Source of the DNA: Acidimicrobiia bacterium
GTDB taxonomy: Bacteria > Actinomycetota > Acidimicrobiia > Acidimicrobiales > SZUA-35
Assembly (NCBI GenBank): GCA_029857855.1
Contig: JAOUGG010000203.1
Span: forward strand, 1 to 5,799
Direction of reading: 5' to 3'
DNA: 5,799 nt
Below the pieces are notes generated by a model that worked only from the letters and a program-made list of their open reading frames with translations, was not told the origin of the DNA and did no database searches. Positions 5,251 through 5,799 of this stretch are shown one piece after another. The position numbers and the translations under genes are program-made. Position 1 is the stretch's first letter. Every line of letters starts with the position of its first letter.

Positions 5251-5799
5251 CACCCGGCACCGAAGAGAACCCGGGTCACCGAGGCCTCCCAGATCCGACC
5301 GTCGTCGCCACTGCTTGTCGTCAGGACGAGTGCCCCACCACCGGTGTTGGTGCCGGACCATTCGACGGTGGTCTCGAACGGGCGGAGTTGATCGCCCCCA
5401 CCGGTGGCGAACGTCTCGACCAGTGGTTGGGTGACGCCATCGGCCCGCAGGGCGACGTCGATCTGACCTTCGAAGGCCAGAGCGGTACCGGCCACGGTCA
5501 GCGGCGATTCGATCTCCGAAAGTGCCGACGGTTCGTTCAACGTGATGTTCTCGGTCGCAGCACCGAGGAGCCACCACGTGCCGTCGGAGCCGAGCCGGCG
5601 AACGAAGACGACCGTTGCCGGTCCGTCGGACATCGGGCGTATCTCGACCTCGCCGGACTGGCTGTCCCCCTGCTCGAACCGGCCGACGATCGGATCGGTG
5701 AAACCGATGAAGTCGATGGCGAAACTGCGGGCCGCCTCGACCGGGTCGGTGAAGCGGGTGGTGGATTCGGGCCACGGCCATACGGCGGTGTGGTAGGTT
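5250..5799 (-). CDS. Gmad2 immunoglobulin-like domain protein (5' partial)
   Basis: The frame is open from the window's right edge to the TGA at 5252-5250, giving 182 visible residues of a gene that starts outside. The first part reads WPWPESTTRFTDPVEAARSF...DFIGFTDPIVGRF...SGEVEIRP, a region that often precedes Gmad2 in actinobacterial proteins. A WWLLGAATENITL strand follows. The last 90 or so residues (ESPLTVAGTALAFEGQIDVAL ... GALVLTTSSGDDGRIWEASVTRVLF) match Gmad2, a beta-sandwich domain first noted in spore germination proteins and common in secreted or lipoprotein contexts. The protein is probably extracytoplasmic, but any signal peptide lies beyond the window. The ATG at 5633 is internal, not the start. 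It sits directly upstream of, and is probably co-transcribed with, the YggT-like gene. Confidence 0.82.
   Translation of the reverse strand, partial: TYHTAVWPWPESTTRFTDPVEAARSFAIDFIGFTDPIVGRFEQGDSQSGEVEIRPMSDGPATVVFVRRLGSDGTWWLLGAATENITLNEPSALSEIESPLTVAGTALAFEGQIDVALRADGVTQPLVETFATGGGDQLRPFETTVEWSGTNTGGGALVLTTSSGDDGRIWEASVTRVLFGAG

Noticed and set aside
5171..5260. A 30-residue N-terminal extension of the YggT-like protein from a GTG at 5260
   Set aside because: It has no ribosome site, overlaps the Gmad2 gene and is a repeat read-through; AAAGGAG supports the ATG at 5170.
5167..5781. A 204-codon minus-strand frame overlapping the Gmad2 gene
   Set aside because: Most of it is an Arg/His-rich shadow of the Gmad2 frame. 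Only its last 27 codons, after the Gmad2 stop, were kept as a tentative ORF.

Overview
The window is high-GC, densely coded DNA. SD-led ATG and GTG starts, DUF1918, tandem-domain universal stress proteins and an actinobacterial-style CapA protein all point to an Actinomycetota genome. An Acidimicrobiia-like lineage is plausible, but the sequence alone cannot fix it. No rRNA, tRNA, CRISPR array, insertion sequence or phage gene is visible.

Layout. One gene on the plus strand enters from the left edge: the C-terminal membrane domain of a P-type cation ATPase (1-471). It converges, 11 bases apart, on a block of genes that all lie on the minus strand and fill the rest of the window. In transcription order (right to left) these are: a partial secreted-type protein with a Gmad2 domain (5799-5250); a possible 27-residue coupling ORF (5250-5167); a two-helix YggT-like membrane protein (5170-4673); a DUF1918 protein (4604-4413); an uncharacterised nucleotidyltransferase-like protein (4395-3406); a single-domain universal stress protein (3294-2845); a CapA-family lipoprotein with a repeat linker (2757-1495); and a tandem universal stress protein (1364-483). 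No stretch of 300 bases lacks a gene.

Interpretation. The gene set closely resembles the DosR/DevR hypoxia-dormancy regulon of Mycobacterium tuberculosis. From general knowledge, that regulon includes Usp proteins (for example Rv1996), the P-type ATPase CtpF next to Rv1996, the DUF1918 protein Rv0569 and the CapA-like Rv0574c. The sequence gives independent support. The upstream regions of capA and the tandem usp each carry a nearly identical 15-base element (AGGACCATCGGCCCT and AGGACCATCGCCCCT) resembling the mycobacterial DosR box. In both cases it lies exactly 22 bases before a -10-like hexamer (CATGCT and CATGAT). At capA this geometry places the transcription start on the ATG itself, which fits the lack of a well-placed Shine-Dalgarno there. 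A weaker copy with the same spacing precedes the single-domain usp.

The best candidate for something new is therefore a DosR-like dormancy or redox-stress island with additional members: the nucleotidyltransferase-like protein, the YggT-like protein and the Gmad2 protein. No DosR/DosS regulator gene lies in the window, so the regulator is inferred.
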